Assembly (NCBI GenBank): GCA_963816975.1
Contig: CAWFMD010000004.1
Location: 191,461-255,460, forward strand
DNA: 64,000 nt
From: DASRIA01 sp963816975
GTDB taxonomy: Bacteria > Actinomycetota > Thermoleophilia > Solirubrobacterales > JBBDJG01
Direction: 5' to 3'
Positions 31,503 to 39,939 of this stretch are shown piece by piece; positions within the stretch are counted from its first letter, which is position 1, and each line of letters opens with the position of its first letter. The translations under genes were made by a program, and so were the position numbers. The notes under the pieces were generated by a model. It worked only from the letters and a program-made list of their open reading frames with translations. It searched no databases and had not been told where the DNA came from.

Positions 31503-33194
31503 CTAGCGCGTGATCGCGCCCAGCGACGCGGACGACACCGACCGCGCGTACTTCGCCATCACGCCCTTCTCGTACTTCGGGGGCGGTGGCTTCCAGGCCG
31601 CGACGCGACGTGCGATTTCGTCCTGTGGAAGGTCCAGCTCGAGGCGCCGGTTGTCGATGTCGAGCTCGATCGTGTCGCCGTCGCGCACGGCCGCGATCGG
31701 GCCGCCGTGCGGCGCTTCGGGGGCGACGTGGCCGGCCATCAGGCCGCGGGTGGCGCCGGAGAAGCGGCCGTCGGTGAGCAGCGCCACCTTGTCCCCCAGG
31801 CCCTCACCCACGAGCGCCGCGGTGACCAGCAGCATCTCCCGCATGCCGGGACCGCCGCTCGGGCCCTCGTTGCGGATCACCACCACGTCGCCCTGCTCGA
31901 TGGAGCCGGCGGTGACCGCCTCCATCGCATCCTCCTCGCACTCGAACACGCGCGCGGGGCCGCGGTGCGACGTGCGTTCGTAGCCCGCCACCTTCACCAC
32001 GCAGCCTTCCGGTGCGAGGTTGCCGCGCAGGATCACGAGCCCGCCGGTCTGCTTGAGCGGGTCCTCCAGCGGGCGCACCACCTGCTGGCCCGGAGTCTCC
32101 GCAGCATCGGCCGCCTCTTCGCCGATCGTGCGGCCGGTGACCGTGCGCTCGTCTGCGTGCAGCACTCCGGCGGCGGCCAGGCGCTTGGCAACCAGCCCGA
32201 CGCCGCCGGCCGCGTACAGGTCGGCGGCCACGAACCGGCCGCCGGGCTTCAGGTCGGCGAGCAGCGGCGTGCCCGCGCTGATGCGATCGAAGTCCTCCAG
32301 CTCCAGCTCGATCCCGGCCTCGTAGGCGACCGCCAGCAGGTGCAGCACGCCGTTGGTCGAGCCGCCGGTGGCGGCCACCGCGGCGATCGCGTTCTCGAGC
32401 GAGTTGCGGGTGATCACGTCGCTCGGCTTCAGGTCCCACTCGAGCAGCTTCATCACCAGGCGCCCTGCCTCGAAGCACACCTCGTCCTTGTCCGGGTCCA
32501 TCGCCGGGACCATCGCGCTGCCCATCGGAGAGATGCCCATCACCTCGAACGCGGTCGCCATCGTGTTCGCCGTGAACTGGCCCCCGCACGCGCCCGCGCC
32601 CGGGCAGGCCGCGTGCTCGAGCTCGGACAGGTCGGCATCGCTGATGTCGCCGGCAGCGTGCGCGCCGACGCCCTCGAACACGTCCTGGATCGTGACGTCG
32701 CTGCCACGGAAGCGCCCCGGCGCGATCGAGCCTCCATACACCATCAACGAGGGCACGTCGAGGCGCGCGAGCGCCATCACCGTGCCGGGAATCGTCTTGT
32801 CGCAACCGGACAGCGTCACGACCGCGTCGAACATGTGACCGCGCGCGACCAGTTCGATCGAGTCGGCGATCACCTCGCGGCTCACGAGCGAGGTCTTCAT
32901 TCCCTCGGTGCCCATCGTGATCCCGTCCGAGATCGCAATCGTGTTGTACTCGAGCGGCGTTCCGCCGGCGGCGCGGACGCCCTCCATCACCTTCTGCGAG
33001 AGCCGGCGCAGATGGAAGTTGCACGGCATCGTCCCGATCCAGGTGTTCGCGACCCCGACGATCGGCTTGCGCAGGTCCTCGTCGCTGAGCCCGATCGAGT
33101 AGAGGTAGGAGCGCGCGGCGGCGCGCTCCGGGCCCTCCACGACCCGGCGGCTGCGGCGCCGGGTGTCGACGGTCGTCTCACGCCCGGGGCTCAT
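31503..33194 (-). CDS. ilvD: dihydroxy-acid dehydratase
   Basis: 563 residues, the standard length. It catalyses the dehydration of 2,3-dihydroxy acids to 2-keto acids in valine, leucine and isoleucine synthesis. The Fe-S cysteines are in 'GTMPCNFHLRRL', 'TLSGCDKTIPGTVMA' and 'ACPGAGACGGQFTANTM', and the family motif 'GGSTNGVLHLLA' is present. No ilvBN or ilvC is adjacent. Start ATG 33194 overlaps the stop of the upstream 199-aa gene by 4 nt, so the two are coupled. Confidence 0.96.
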   Translation of the reverse strand: MSPGRETTVDTRRRSRRVVEGPERAAARSYLYSIGLSDEDLRKPIVGVANTWIGTMPCNFHLRRLSQKVMEGVRAAGGTPLEYNTIAISDGITMGTEGMKTSLVSREVIADSIELVARGHMFDAVVTLSGCDKTIPGTVMALARLDVPSLMVYGGSIAPGRFRGSDVTIQDVFEGVGAHAAGDISDADLSELEHAACPGAGACGGQFTANTMATAFEVMGISPMGSAMVPAMDPDKDEVCFEAGRLVMKLLEWDLKPSDVITRNSLENAIAAVAATGGSTNGVLHLLAVAYEAGIELELEDFDRISAGTPLLADLKPGGRFVAADLYAAGGVGLVAKRLAAAGVLHADERTVTGRTIGEEAADAAETPGQQVVRPLEDPLKQTGGLVILRGNLAPEGCVVKVAGYERTSHRGPARVFECEEDAMEAVTAGSIEQGDVVVIRNEGPSGGPGMREMLLVTAALVGEGLGDKVALLTDGRFSGATRGLMAGHVAPEAPHGGPIAAVRDGDTIELDIDNRRLELDLPQDEIARRVAAWKPPPPKYEKGVMAKYARSVSSASLGAITR

Positions 33195-33790
33195 GCGCTG
33201 ACGGCCCCCCGCGTCGCGCGGCGCGCCTGGCGCTCACGTTCCCAGGCCCGCAGGCGCCAGAGGTCCCGGCGCACCTGCTGAGGGTCGACCTGGCGGCCGG
33301 GCAGGTGCATGTTCGCGCGCTTGATCAGGCCCTCCTCGTCGGATCTGAGCATCAGCCACTTCGCGAGCACGTCGTCGGAATCGGGCAGCCGCGGGCCGTA
33401 GACGCGCTCGTCGTGGTCCGGGAACTCGACGCAGTACTCGCTCATCAGGCTGTTCGACCCCGGCAGGTAGGCCACGATCGGCTTGTGGGGGTAGATCAGA
33501 TAGCAGTAGGCGCCCGCCCCGCTCTCGTCAAGCGAGTTGCGGCCGATCATGCGGATGAAGCCCAGGTCGCGGTACATCTCCCACTCGTCGCGGTTGACGA
33601 TCGAGCGCAGCAGCGCCTGTGCGCGGCGCTCGGCCCGGCGCTCCGTGCCCGGGTCGATCCGGGGCGCGCGCCGCCGTTCGCGGCGCGTGCCGTCCCCCGC
33701 GGTCAGCCGTTCCCGCAGGTGAGACAGCCCCACGAAGGTCGCGAGTGCAGCCGCGATCAGCGCAACGACGACGAATGCGAGCGTCGACAC
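33191..33790 (-). CDS. membrane-anchored protein of unknown function (199 aa)
   Basis: One N-terminal membrane helix (residues 5-24), a basic Arg-rich linker (about 30-58), and a soluble alpha/beta domain with well-patterned strands ('AYCYLIYPHKPIVAYLPG', 'SDDVLAKWLML') and a helical end ('LPGRQVDPQQVRRDLWRL'). I do not recognise the domain. The gene is coupled to ilvD by an ATGA overlap and starts 12 bp after the 82-aa gene stop, so it belongs to the same operon. Confidence 0.7.
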   Translation of the reverse strand: MSTLAFVVVALIAAALATFVGLSHLRERLTAGDGTRRERRRAPRIDPGTERRAERRAQALLRSIVNRDEWEMYRDLGFIRMIGRNSLDESGAGAYCYLIYPHKPIVAYLPGSNSLMSEYCVEFPDHDERVYGPRLPDSDDVLAKWLMLRSDEEGLIKRANMHLPGRQVDPQQVRRDLWRLRAWERERQARRATRGAVSA

Positions 33791-33802
33791 GCCGGCGCTG
33801 CG

Positions 33803-34051
33803 CTACCCGCCGGCGGCACGCGGGAAGAAGATCACGCGCTCGGTGCCGTCCGGGATCTCGGCGTAGTCCTTCACCATCAGCGCCTCGCGACGGCCCGTGG
33901 ATCCGTCGGTCGTGGGCACGGCCGCCCACATTCCCGAGTCGAGCTGGTTGCGGAACTCGTCGATCAAGCGCTCCTCGTCCTCGGACAGCTGTGGGTCACC
34001 CTCCGCGAGGACGACCTCTCCCCTGCCCGGCATCAGACGCAGGAACTTCAT
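33803..34051 (-). CDS. small protein of unknown function (82 aa)
   Basis: 82 residues, beginning 'MKFLRLMPGRGEVVLAEGD' and containing 'LSEDEERLIDEFRNQLDSG' and 'ALMVKDYAEIPDGTERVIFF'. It has the look of a small folded alpha/beta protein and of a genuine gene by codon bias. The start is set by a CATAAT box 7 nt upstream of the ATG, inside the 3' end of the thiD region. It begins an operon with the 199-aa gene and ilvD. Family not recognised. Confidence 0.65.
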   Translation of the reverse strand: MKFLRLMPGRGEVVLAEGDPQLSEDEERLIDEFRNQLDSGMWAAVPTTDGSTGRREALMVKDYAEIPDGTERVIFFPRAAGG

Positions 34052-34058
34052 GCCCAGG

Positions 34059-34064
34059 ATTATG
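34059..34064 (-). promoter_or_regulatory. -10 box CATAAT, leaderless start of the 82-aa/ilvD operon
   Basis: CATAAT ends exactly 7 nt before ATG 34051 and overlaps the end of thiD. Confidence 0.5.
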
Positions 34065-34917
34065 CCAGAGGGGTTCGCGCCCGCTCCCGCGGGACGGCTC
34101 GCGCGGCCACGCCCAGCGCGTCGACCGGGCCGGGCCCCGCACCCACGTCCTGGAGCCCGTCGCGCACCGCCTCCGAGGCGACCGCCTTCGCCGCGACCGC
34201 GGCCTCGAGTGGCGGCAGCCCATGCGCTAGGTATGCGGCCAGGGCGGAGGAATGCGTGCAGCCCGAGCCGTGCGCCGCACCATCGGGATGGCGCGGGCCC
34301 GGAATCCCGACCACGCGCTCGCCGTCGCTGAAGTAGTCGATCGTGTCCGCATCGGTGGAGTGCCCACCCGTCACCACGACGCACCGCGGGCCGAGCGCTG
34401 CGAGCGCGCGCGCCAACGCGGTCGGATCATCCGGCACGTCGCGGCCGGCTTCCTGCAAGAGCGTGCGGGCCTCGAGCAGGTTCGGCGTCACGACGGTGGC
34501 GCGCGGCAGGAGGTCCACGAGGGCCCGGCGTGCCTGCGGCGCGAGCAGCTGTGCGCCGCTCTCCGACACCATCACGGGGTCGAGCACAACGGGTGCATCC
34601 GGGATCAGGTCCAGCGCACTGCGCACTGCCGCGATGGTCTGCTCGAAGCCCAGCATGCCGATCTTGACGGCATCGACCCCGATGTCGGCCGCCACGGCGT
34701 GGACCTGGCCGACGATCGCCTCGGGCGGAATCGGAGTTATGCCCTCCACGCCGACCGTGTTCTGCCACGTGAGTGCGGTGATGGCCGTCATGCCATGCAC
34801 GCCGCAGCGCGCAAACGCCTTCAGGTCCGCCTGGATCCCGGCGCCGCCGCCCGAATCGGAGCCCGCGATCGACAAGGCCCGGGGGATGCGAACTGTGCCG
34901 GATGCCATCGCCGTCAA
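34060..34917 (-). CDS. thiD: hydroxymethylpyrimidine/phosphomethylpyrimidine kinase
   Basis: About 285 residues, ribokinase fold. It phosphorylates HMP and HMP-P for thiamine synthesis. Typical segments are 'SIAGSDSGGGAGIQADLKAF', 'VLDPVMVSESGAQLL', 'VVTPNLLEARTLL' and the anion-hole/catalytic 'GSGCTHSSALAAYLA' with 'VVTGGHSTDADTIDYF'. Start TTG 34917 overlaps the dprA stop (TTGA), and ATG 34908 is a close alternative. No other thi gene is in the window, so its place behind dprA looks like a positional habit rather than a pathway operon. Confidence 0.93.
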   Translation of the reverse strand: MTAMASGTVRIPRALSIAGSDSGGGAGIQADLKAFARCGVHGMTAITALTWQNTVGVEGITPIPPEAIVGQVHAVAADIGVDAVKIGMLGFEQTIAAVRSALDLIPDAPVVLDPVMVSESGAQLLAPQARRALVDLLPRATVVTPNLLEARTLLQEAGRDVPDDPTALARALAALGPRCVVVTGGHSTDADTIDYFSDGERVVGIPGPRHPDGAAHGSGCTHSSALAAYLAHGLPPLEAAVAAKAVASEAVRDGLQDVGAGPGPVDALGVAARAVPRERARTPLA

Positions 34918-36017
34918 GCATAGGCGCCGCCCGCAGCGGTGCGGACGTAGGCGCCGCCCGCGCCGCGCCGCACGAGACCGAGCAGCTCCAGCTCCGTGAG
35001 GCCACAGAGCACGTCATCCACCGCCGTCCCATCGCGCACGATCGCGTCCACGCCCTGCCCCGCCTCCACCGCCCGCAGCAGCTCCTCCAGGCGCGGCTCC
35101 AGGGGGTCGCGCACGACGATGTCGCGCGGTGGCCCGATGCCTGCCCCGTAGAGCGCGTCGAGCACATCCGTCGCGGAGCGCACCACACACGCCCCGTCGG
35201 CTAGCAGCGCGTTGGGTCCGGCCGCCAGGCTCGACGTGACCTCTCCCGGGACTGCACCCACCTCGCGCCCGCCGTCCTGGGCGAACTGCGCAGTGATCAG
35301 CGAGCCCGAGGTCGCGGTCCCCTCCACCACGACCGTCATCTGCGCAAGCCCGGCCATGATCCTGTTGCGCGCGGGAAAGCACCACTTCATGGGGCGCGTG
35401 CCGGGCGGCAGCTCGGAGACGACGAGACCCTGCTCGCACAGCCGCTTGTGCAGTCCTTGGTGTGAGCGCGGGTACGCGACATCTGCGCCCGACGGCATCA
35501 CGACCACCGCCGGGCCGCGGCCTGCCAGCGCGCCTTCGTGCGCGGCCGCATCCACTCCGAACGCGAGACCGCTGACGACCGGCACGCCACTCGCCGCAAG
35601 CTCGCGGCCGAGCGCGTAGGCAACCTGCTTTCCATACTCGGACGCCTTGCGCGAGCCCACGATTGCGACGGGCATGTCCGCCTCCAGCGACTCGAGCAGC
35701 GCCGCTTCGCCCTTCAGGTACAGGGCGGCGGGCGCATCACGCTCGACCCGCAACCGCGTCGGATAGCCGCGGTGGTGGCGGCAGACGGTCCACAGGCCCG
35801 CGGCCAAGGCCTCCCGCCGCGCCGCGTCGGCATCGAATCGCTCCATGAACTCGTCGATCTGCCCGCGCTTGTGCTCGCACACCGACTTGATCAGCTGCTC
35901 GTTGGAAAGCGCAAGGACCTGGGGCACGCGGCGGCGTTCGCCGCGCGCGCGCTCGATCCACGGCACCAGCCGGCCCAGCAGCGCCGCCCGGCGGAGGCAC
36001 TTCTGACATGCGCTCAT
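34914..36017 (-). CDS. dprA: DNA processing protein DprA
   Basis: 367 residues. It loads RecA on incoming single-stranded DNA during transformation. The Rossmann-like DprA core has 'VAIVGSRKASEYGKQVAYALG', 'VSGLAFGVDAAAHEGAL', 'RPMKWCFPARNRIMAGLA' and 'TSGSLITAQFA'. An N-terminal CxxC ('SACQKCLRRAALL') and helical region precede it, and a winged-helix-like end follows. Start ATG 36017 overlaps the comM stop (ATGA), and thiD follows with overlap, so comM-dprA-thiD form one coupled unit. Confidence 0.95.
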   Translation of the reverse strand: MSACQKCLRRAALLGRLVPWIERARGERRRVPQVLALSNEQLIKSVCEHKRGQIDEFMERFDADAARREALAAGLWTVCRHHRGYPTRLRVERDAPAALYLKGEAALLESLEADMPVAIVGSRKASEYGKQVAYALGRELAASGVPVVSGLAFGVDAAAHEGALAGRGPAVVVMPSGADVAYPRSHQGLHKRLCEQGLVVSELPPGTRPMKWCFPARNRIMAGLAQMTVVVEGTATSGSLITAQFAQDGGREVGAVPGEVTSSLAAGPNALLADGACVVRSATDVLDALYGAGIGPPRDIVVRDPLEPRLEELLRAVEAGQGVDAIVRDGTAVDDVLCGLTELELLGLVRRGAGGAYVRTAAGGAYA

Positions 36018-37528
36018 GCCGGCACCCGGTACGCCACCGCCTGCGCCACGTGACGCCGCTGCACCGTGTCGCACCCGTCGAGGTCCGCAAGCGTACGCGC
36101 GACGCGCATCACGCGGTCGTGGCCGCGCATGGTGAGGGTGCCGCGGTCATGCGCGTCGGACAATGCTTGCCCCGCGGCGCCGTCGAGCCGGCAGAGGCGC
36201 CGCAGCTCGGACAAGCCCATCTGGGCGTTGCACGCGGCTGCCGTCCCGGCCAGTCGGGTGCGTTGCCGCGCGCGAGCCGCGATCACGCGCGCGCGGATCG
36301 GCGCCGACGCCTCCGGCTCGGCCTCGGCGCGCAGCTCCGCGCGCGCGGGTTGCTCGACGCGCAGCACGATGTCGATGCGATCGAGCAGCGCGCCGCTGAG
36401 CTTCGCGCGGTAGCGGGCAATCACCGGCTCCGGGCACGTGCAGTCGCGGCGCGCGGCGCCGTGGTGTCCGCAGGGACACGGGTTGCTGGCGCCCACGAGC
36501 ATGAACCTGGCCGGGAACGTGACCGCACGCTGCGCCCGCGTGATGCGGATCGAGCCCTCCTCCAGCGGCTGGCGCAGCGCCTCGATGGCCGGGCGGGAGA
36601 ACTCCGCCAGCTCGTCCAGGAACAGGACGCCGTGCTGCGCAAGGCTCGCCTCGCCCGGCGCGGGCGGAACCCCGCCGCCGACCAGGCCTGCGGCCGAGAT
36701 CGAGTGATGCGGAGCGCGAAACGGCCGAACGCGCGCGATCGGGTCGGAGCCAAGCACACCGGCGACGCTGTGCACGCGCGTGACGGCCAGCGCCTCGTCG
36801 AGCGCCAGCGGCGGGAGGATCGACGGCAGCCGCCGGGCGGCCATGGACTTGCCGCTGCCCGGCGGTCCCACCATGAAGACGTTGTGGCCGCCCGCGGCCG
36901 CGACCTCGAGGGCCCGGCGCACCGCGTGATGCCCGCGCAGCTGGCCGAAGTCCTCGACCCCGTCGCGCGGCCCCGCGAGCAGTGCGGCCACGTCCACCGC
37001 CGGGGCGACCGGCTGCTCCGCGCCCGCGAGGAACCGCACGAGCTCCAGCAGCGACCCGACCGGCACCACCTCGAGGCCTTCGACCAAGGCCGCTTCGGCG
37101 GCGTTCGCGCGCGGGATCACGAGTGTGTCGCAGCCGGCCGCGCGCGCAGCCTGGGCCATCACGATCGCGCCCCGCACACCCCGCACCGAGCCGTCGAGGC
37201 CCAGCTCCCCGCACAGCGCGCAGGCGGCGACCCGCTCGCTCGGGACCTGCCCGGACGCCGCCAGGACCGCGGCCGCAAGGCCCAGGTCGAAGCCGGGGCC
37301 TGCCTTTCGCAGGTCGGCGGGCGCCAGGTTCACCGTGATCCGTCGCAGGGGAAAGTCGAATCCCGAGTTCAGCAGCGCCGCGCGCACACGCTCGCGCGAC
37401 TCCTGCACCGCGGCGTCGGGCAGGCCGACGATCGTGAACGCGGGCAGGCCCGAATGAATGTCGGCCTCGACCGTCACGGGGATTCCGTCCACGCCGAGCA
37501 GCGAGAACGTGAGGGCACGTGCGAGCAC
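36014..37528 (-). CDS. comM: YifB/ComM family Mg-chelatase-like AAA ATPase
   Basis: 504 residues. The N-terminal Lon-like ChlI domain ('FTIVGLPDAAVQESRERVRAA') is followed by an AAA+ core with Walker A 'MVGPPGSGKSMAARRLP' and Walker B 'GVLFLDELAEFSRPA'. A Cys-rich insertion ('NPCPCGHHG', 'RDCTCPE') and C-terminal Mg-chelatase helices ('RVMRVARTLADLDG') complete it. ComM drives branch migration of recombination intermediates in natural transformation. Coupled to dprA. Confidence 0.95.
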   Translation of the reverse strand: MLARALTFSLLGVDGIPVTVEADIHSGLPAFTIVGLPDAAVQESRERVRAALLNSGFDFPLRRITVNLAPADLRKAGPGFDLGLAAAVLAASGQVPSERVAACALCGELGLDGSVRGVRGAIVMAQAARAAGCDTLVIPRANAAEAALVEGLEVVPVGSLLELVRFLAGAEQPVAPAVDVAALLAGPRDGVEDFGQLRGHHAVRRALEVAAAGGHNVFMVGPPGSGKSMAARRLPSILPPLALDEALAVTRVHSVAGVLGSDPIARVRPFRAPHHSISAAGLVGGGVPPAPGEASLAQHGVLFLDELAEFSRPAIEALRQPLEEGSIRITRAQRAVTFPARFMLVGASNPCPCGHHGAARRDCTCPEPVIARYRAKLSGALLDRIDIVLRVEQPARAELRAEAEPEASAPIRARVIAARARQRTRLAGTAAACNAQMGLSELRRLCRLDGAAGQALSDAHDRGTLTMRGHDRVMRVARTLADLDGCDTVQRRHVAQAVAYRVPA

Positions 37529-37632
37529 GCCGGTGACCGTAGATGGAGATGTGTCAGACGAGCGGCGCAGTTGGTGCCGATTCGTGACCGTGCGCGGAGA
37601 AGTTCAAGTGCGTGGTGCATTACACCGTCGCG

Positions 37633-38016
37633 ATGTCTCCCGACCGGCGCCAGATACTCGGACACCGCGGTGAGACCATTGCCGCGTGCCATCTCGAGCG
37701 CGCGGGCTGGCGCATCGTGGAGCGCAACTACCGTGTGCGCGAAGGAGAGATCGACCTGATCGCGGCCCGCGGCGACGTGCTCGCGTTCTGCGAGGTGAAG
37801 ACGCTCGTCAGCCGCGGCGGGCCGGCGCGGGGCCCGGCCAATCCCCTGGAGGCGGTGGGTTACCGCAAGCAGGTGAAGGTGCGGCGCATGGCACGGACAT
37901 GGCTCGCCGCGCATGCCGGAAACGGCGCACCGGACCTGCGCCTCGACGTGATCGGCATCGTCCTCTCACCGGCCGGCGAGCTGCTGCGCCTCGAGCACAT
38001 CGAGGGCGCGTTCTAG
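37633..38016 (+). CDS. YraN/UPF0102 family nuclease-like protein
   Basis: 127 residues. The restriction-endonuclease-like core is visible: 'LGHRGETIAACHLERAGW', 'EIDLIAARGDVLAFCEVKT' (the D...E-x-K motif) and 'AVGYRKQVKVRRMARTWL'. The family lies near comM/dprA/rnhB in many bacteria, as here, but its role is unsettled (DNA repair or uptake). ATG 37633 matches the usual family length; a GTG at 37612 is possible. It is opposite in direction to its neighbours. Confidence 0.88.
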   Translation: MSPDRRQILGHRGETIAACHLERAGWRIVERNYRVREGEIDLIAARGDVLAFCEVKTLVSRGGPARGPANPLEAVGYRKQVKVRRMARTWLAAHAGNGAPDLRLDVIGIVLSPAGELLRLEHIEGAF

Positions 38017-38018
38017 CG

Positions 38019-38693
38019 CTAGGCGTCGATCGCGAGCTGCTGGTAGGCGATCGACTGGAACGACCGCCGGTGCAAGGCGCTGATCCCGTTCCGCGCGATC
38101 GCGGCGCGGTGCTCCGGCGTCGAGTAGCCGACGTTGGTTTCGAAGTGCCACCCGGGCAGCTCGTCGGCGATGCGGTGCATGTAGCGATCGCGGGTGACCT
38201 TTGCGACGACCGATGCGGCGGCGATCGCCGCGCTGCGCGCGTCGCCGTCGATCACCGCCTGCTGCGTGTGGCCCACGTCACCCACCCGGAACCCGTCGAC
38301 CAGGCAGATGCAACCCGGCACCGCGACCCGCCGGAGAGTGTCGCGCAGCGCTGCCAGGTTGGTCACGTGCAGTCCCCGCTCGTCGATCCCGCGCACGCAG
38401 CGCGAGGTCACGGCGACCCGCACGGCGGTCCGCATCACGAGCGGATAAAGCGCCTCGCGCTCCTCGATGTCATGTGCCTTGGAGTCGTCGAGCCGCGTCA
38501 GCGTACGGATTTCGCGCGTGGTCAGCCGCTCGTAGTCGAGCAGCACCGCGGCCGCGGCGAGCGGCCCGGCCAGGCTCCCGCGCCCGGCTTCGTCGGCGCC
38601 GGCGACAAACCGATGCCCAAGTTCCCGATCGAACCGGAACAGCCGCGCCGCCGTCTTCCTCCGCCGCCCTCGTCCCTTACCGGCGGCCGGCAA
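38019..38693 (-). CDS. rnhB: ribonuclease HII
   Basis: 224 residues. It removes ribonucleotides from DNA and primer RNA. The catalytic DE...D...D set is seen in 'GADEAGRGSLAGPLAAAAV', 'CLVDGFRVGD' and 'GDARSAAIAAASVVAKVTRDR', with 'WHFETNVGYSTPEH' near the end. TTG 38693 is the first start after the lepB stop (4 nt apart) that keeps the family length; a longer frame overlaps lepB. A basic Arg-rich N-terminal tail of about 15 residues is visible. Confidence 0.92.
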   Translation of the reverse strand: MPAAGKGRGRRRKTAARLFRFDRELGHRFVAGADEAGRGSLAGPLAAAAVLLDYERLTTREIRTLTRLDDSKAHDIEEREALYPLVMRTAVRVAVTSRCVRGIDERGLHVTNLAALRDTLRRVAVPGCICLVDGFRVGDVGHTQQAVIDGDARSAAIAAASVVAKVTRDRYMHRIADELPGWHFETNVGYSTPEHRAAIARNGISALHRRSFQSIAYQQLAIDA

Positions 38694-38697
38694 TTGG

Positions 38698-39312
38698 TCA
38701 GAGGATCCCGATTCGCTTCGGGGGCCAGTAGGTGCCGAACGCCTGCCCGATGATCCATTTCTCCGGGACGGGTCCCCAGAACCGGCTGTCGTCACTCGCC
38801 CCACGGTTGTCGCCCATCATAAAAAAGTGTCCAGCCGGAATCTTGATGGGATCCGGGAAATTGCAGGTTCCGGGTGCACACGGCCTGATGTCCGACTCCG
38901 CCTGGAGCTTCCCGTTGACGACGGCGCGGCCGTCGCGCACGGACAGGGTGTCGCCCGGAATCGCGACGATCCGCTTGATGAAGTTGACCCCGTCCTTGCC
39001 ACCACTGGGCCGTGCGCAGAGCTGGTTCTCGGCGTGCTGCGCTCCACACGTGTTGTCCGCTGCGCCCTGCGGCGGGTGAAACACGACCACATCGCCGCGA
39101 TCGGGGTCGCTGACCTTGTAGTTCACGCGGCTCACCAGCACGCGCTGGCCGACGTCCAGCGTCGGTTCCATCGACTCGCTCGGAATCCGGTAGGGCTTGA
39201 CCAGCACCGCCTGGATGCCGAGCGCGAGCCCGATCGCCAACGCGACGATCACGACCAACTCGACCAGCGGGTTCTCCCTGATGCGCCGCAGCACGGAGCG
39301 AAAAGTGCTCAA
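38698..39312 (-). CDS. lepB: signal peptidase I
   Basis: 204 residues. One membrane helix (about 17-37) is followed by the catalytic domain. Ser47 is in 'RIPSESMEPTL', and the Lys general base is in 'NFIKRIVAIPGD'. Box E 'FFMMGDNRGASDDSRFWGPV' is present. It cleaves Sec signal peptides at the outer membrane face. Its ATG overlaps the rplS stop by 4 nt, so it is coupled to L19. Confidence 0.95.
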   Translation of the reverse strand: MSTFRSVLRRIRENPLVELVVIVALAIGLALGIQAVLVKPYRIPSESMEPTLDVGQRVLVSRVNYKVSDPDRGDVVVFHPPQGAADNTCGAQHAENQLCARPSGGKDGVNFIKRIVAIPGDTLSVRDGRAVVNGKLQAESDIRPCAPGTCNFPDPIKIPAGHFFMMGDNRGASDDSRFWGPVPEKWIIGQAFGTYWPPKRIGIL

Positions 39313-39896
39313 GCGGGCTGCTGCTCGCCCTGGGGCGCCTCATCCCCCGGTTCGGCACCCTCGGCCGGGGGCTCTGCCGCCGCCGGCTCGACAGTGGCCT
39401 CAGCCTCCTCCGCCCCGGATTCGGCGGGCTCGGCCGCTGCCACAGCCTCGGCCGCCCCGGCAGGTTCGGCCGCCTCCGCGTCTGCCGTCGCCGGCTCGCT
39501 TGCGGGCGGCGCCTGCTCCGGCGCCGCCAGCATGCCGACCTCCTCCGGGCGGAAGTCGCGCATCTCGCGCAACCGGGCGGCACGCCCGATCCGGCCCCGC
39601 AGGTAGTAGAGCTTCGCCCGCCTGACCTCGCCACGACCGACGACCTCGATGCGCTCGATCTTCGGAGAATGGACCGGGAACGTCCGCTCGACGCCCACGC
39701 CGAACGACAGCTTCCGCACCGTGAAGGTGCGCCGGGATCCGCCACCCTTCTGCTTCAGCACCACCCCCTCGAAGACCTGCGTGCGCCGGCGCGTCCCCTC
39801 GACCACCTGGAAGTGCACGCGGACGCGGTCTCCCACGCGGAAGTCCGGAATTGCGCGCACCTGCTGGCGCTCGAGGGTGTCGATCATCTCGGTCAC
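39309..39896 (-). CDS. rplS: 50S ribosomal protein L19 with long acidic Ala/Glu/Pro C-terminal extension
   Basis: 195 residues where L19 is normally about 115. The conserved core runs to about residue 118 ('DFRVGDRVRVHFQVVEGTRRR', 'FEGVVLKQKGG', 'GVERTFPVHSPKIERIEV', 'AKLYYLRGR'). The last 75 or so residues are a low-complexity, acidic Ala/Glu/Pro/Ser stretch ('AEAAEPAGAAEAVAAAEPAE'), probably disordered and exposed. Start GTG 39896 ('VTEMIDTLE') fits the family, and ATG 39887 is 3 codons in. A terminator-like hairpin lies 11 nt upstream. Confidence 0.94.
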   Translation of the reverse strand: MTEMIDTLERQQVRAIPDFRVGDRVRVHFQVVEGTRRRTQVFEGVVLKQKGGGSRRTFTVRKLSFGVGVERTFPVHSPKIERIEVVGRGEVRRAKLYYLRGRIGRAARLREMRDFRPEEVGMLAAPEQAPPASEPATADAEAAEPAGAAEAVAAAEPAESGAEEAEATVEPAAAEPPAEGAEPGDEAPQGEQQPA

Positions 39897-39906
39897 GGCG
39901 ATGAAA

Positions 39907-39929
39907 GAGCCGCCTCGGTGCGGCGGCTC
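39907..39929 (-). terminator. hairpin between trmD and rplS (attenuator or terminator)
   Basis: An 8-bp perfect stem (GAGCCGCC/GGCGGCTC) with a 7-nt loop, followed on the minus strand by TTT, ends 11 nt before the rplS start. Being inside an operon it could act as an attenuator or an L19 autoregulatory site, which is inference. Confidence 0.55.
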
Positions 39930-39939
39930 CAGGGGGAAA

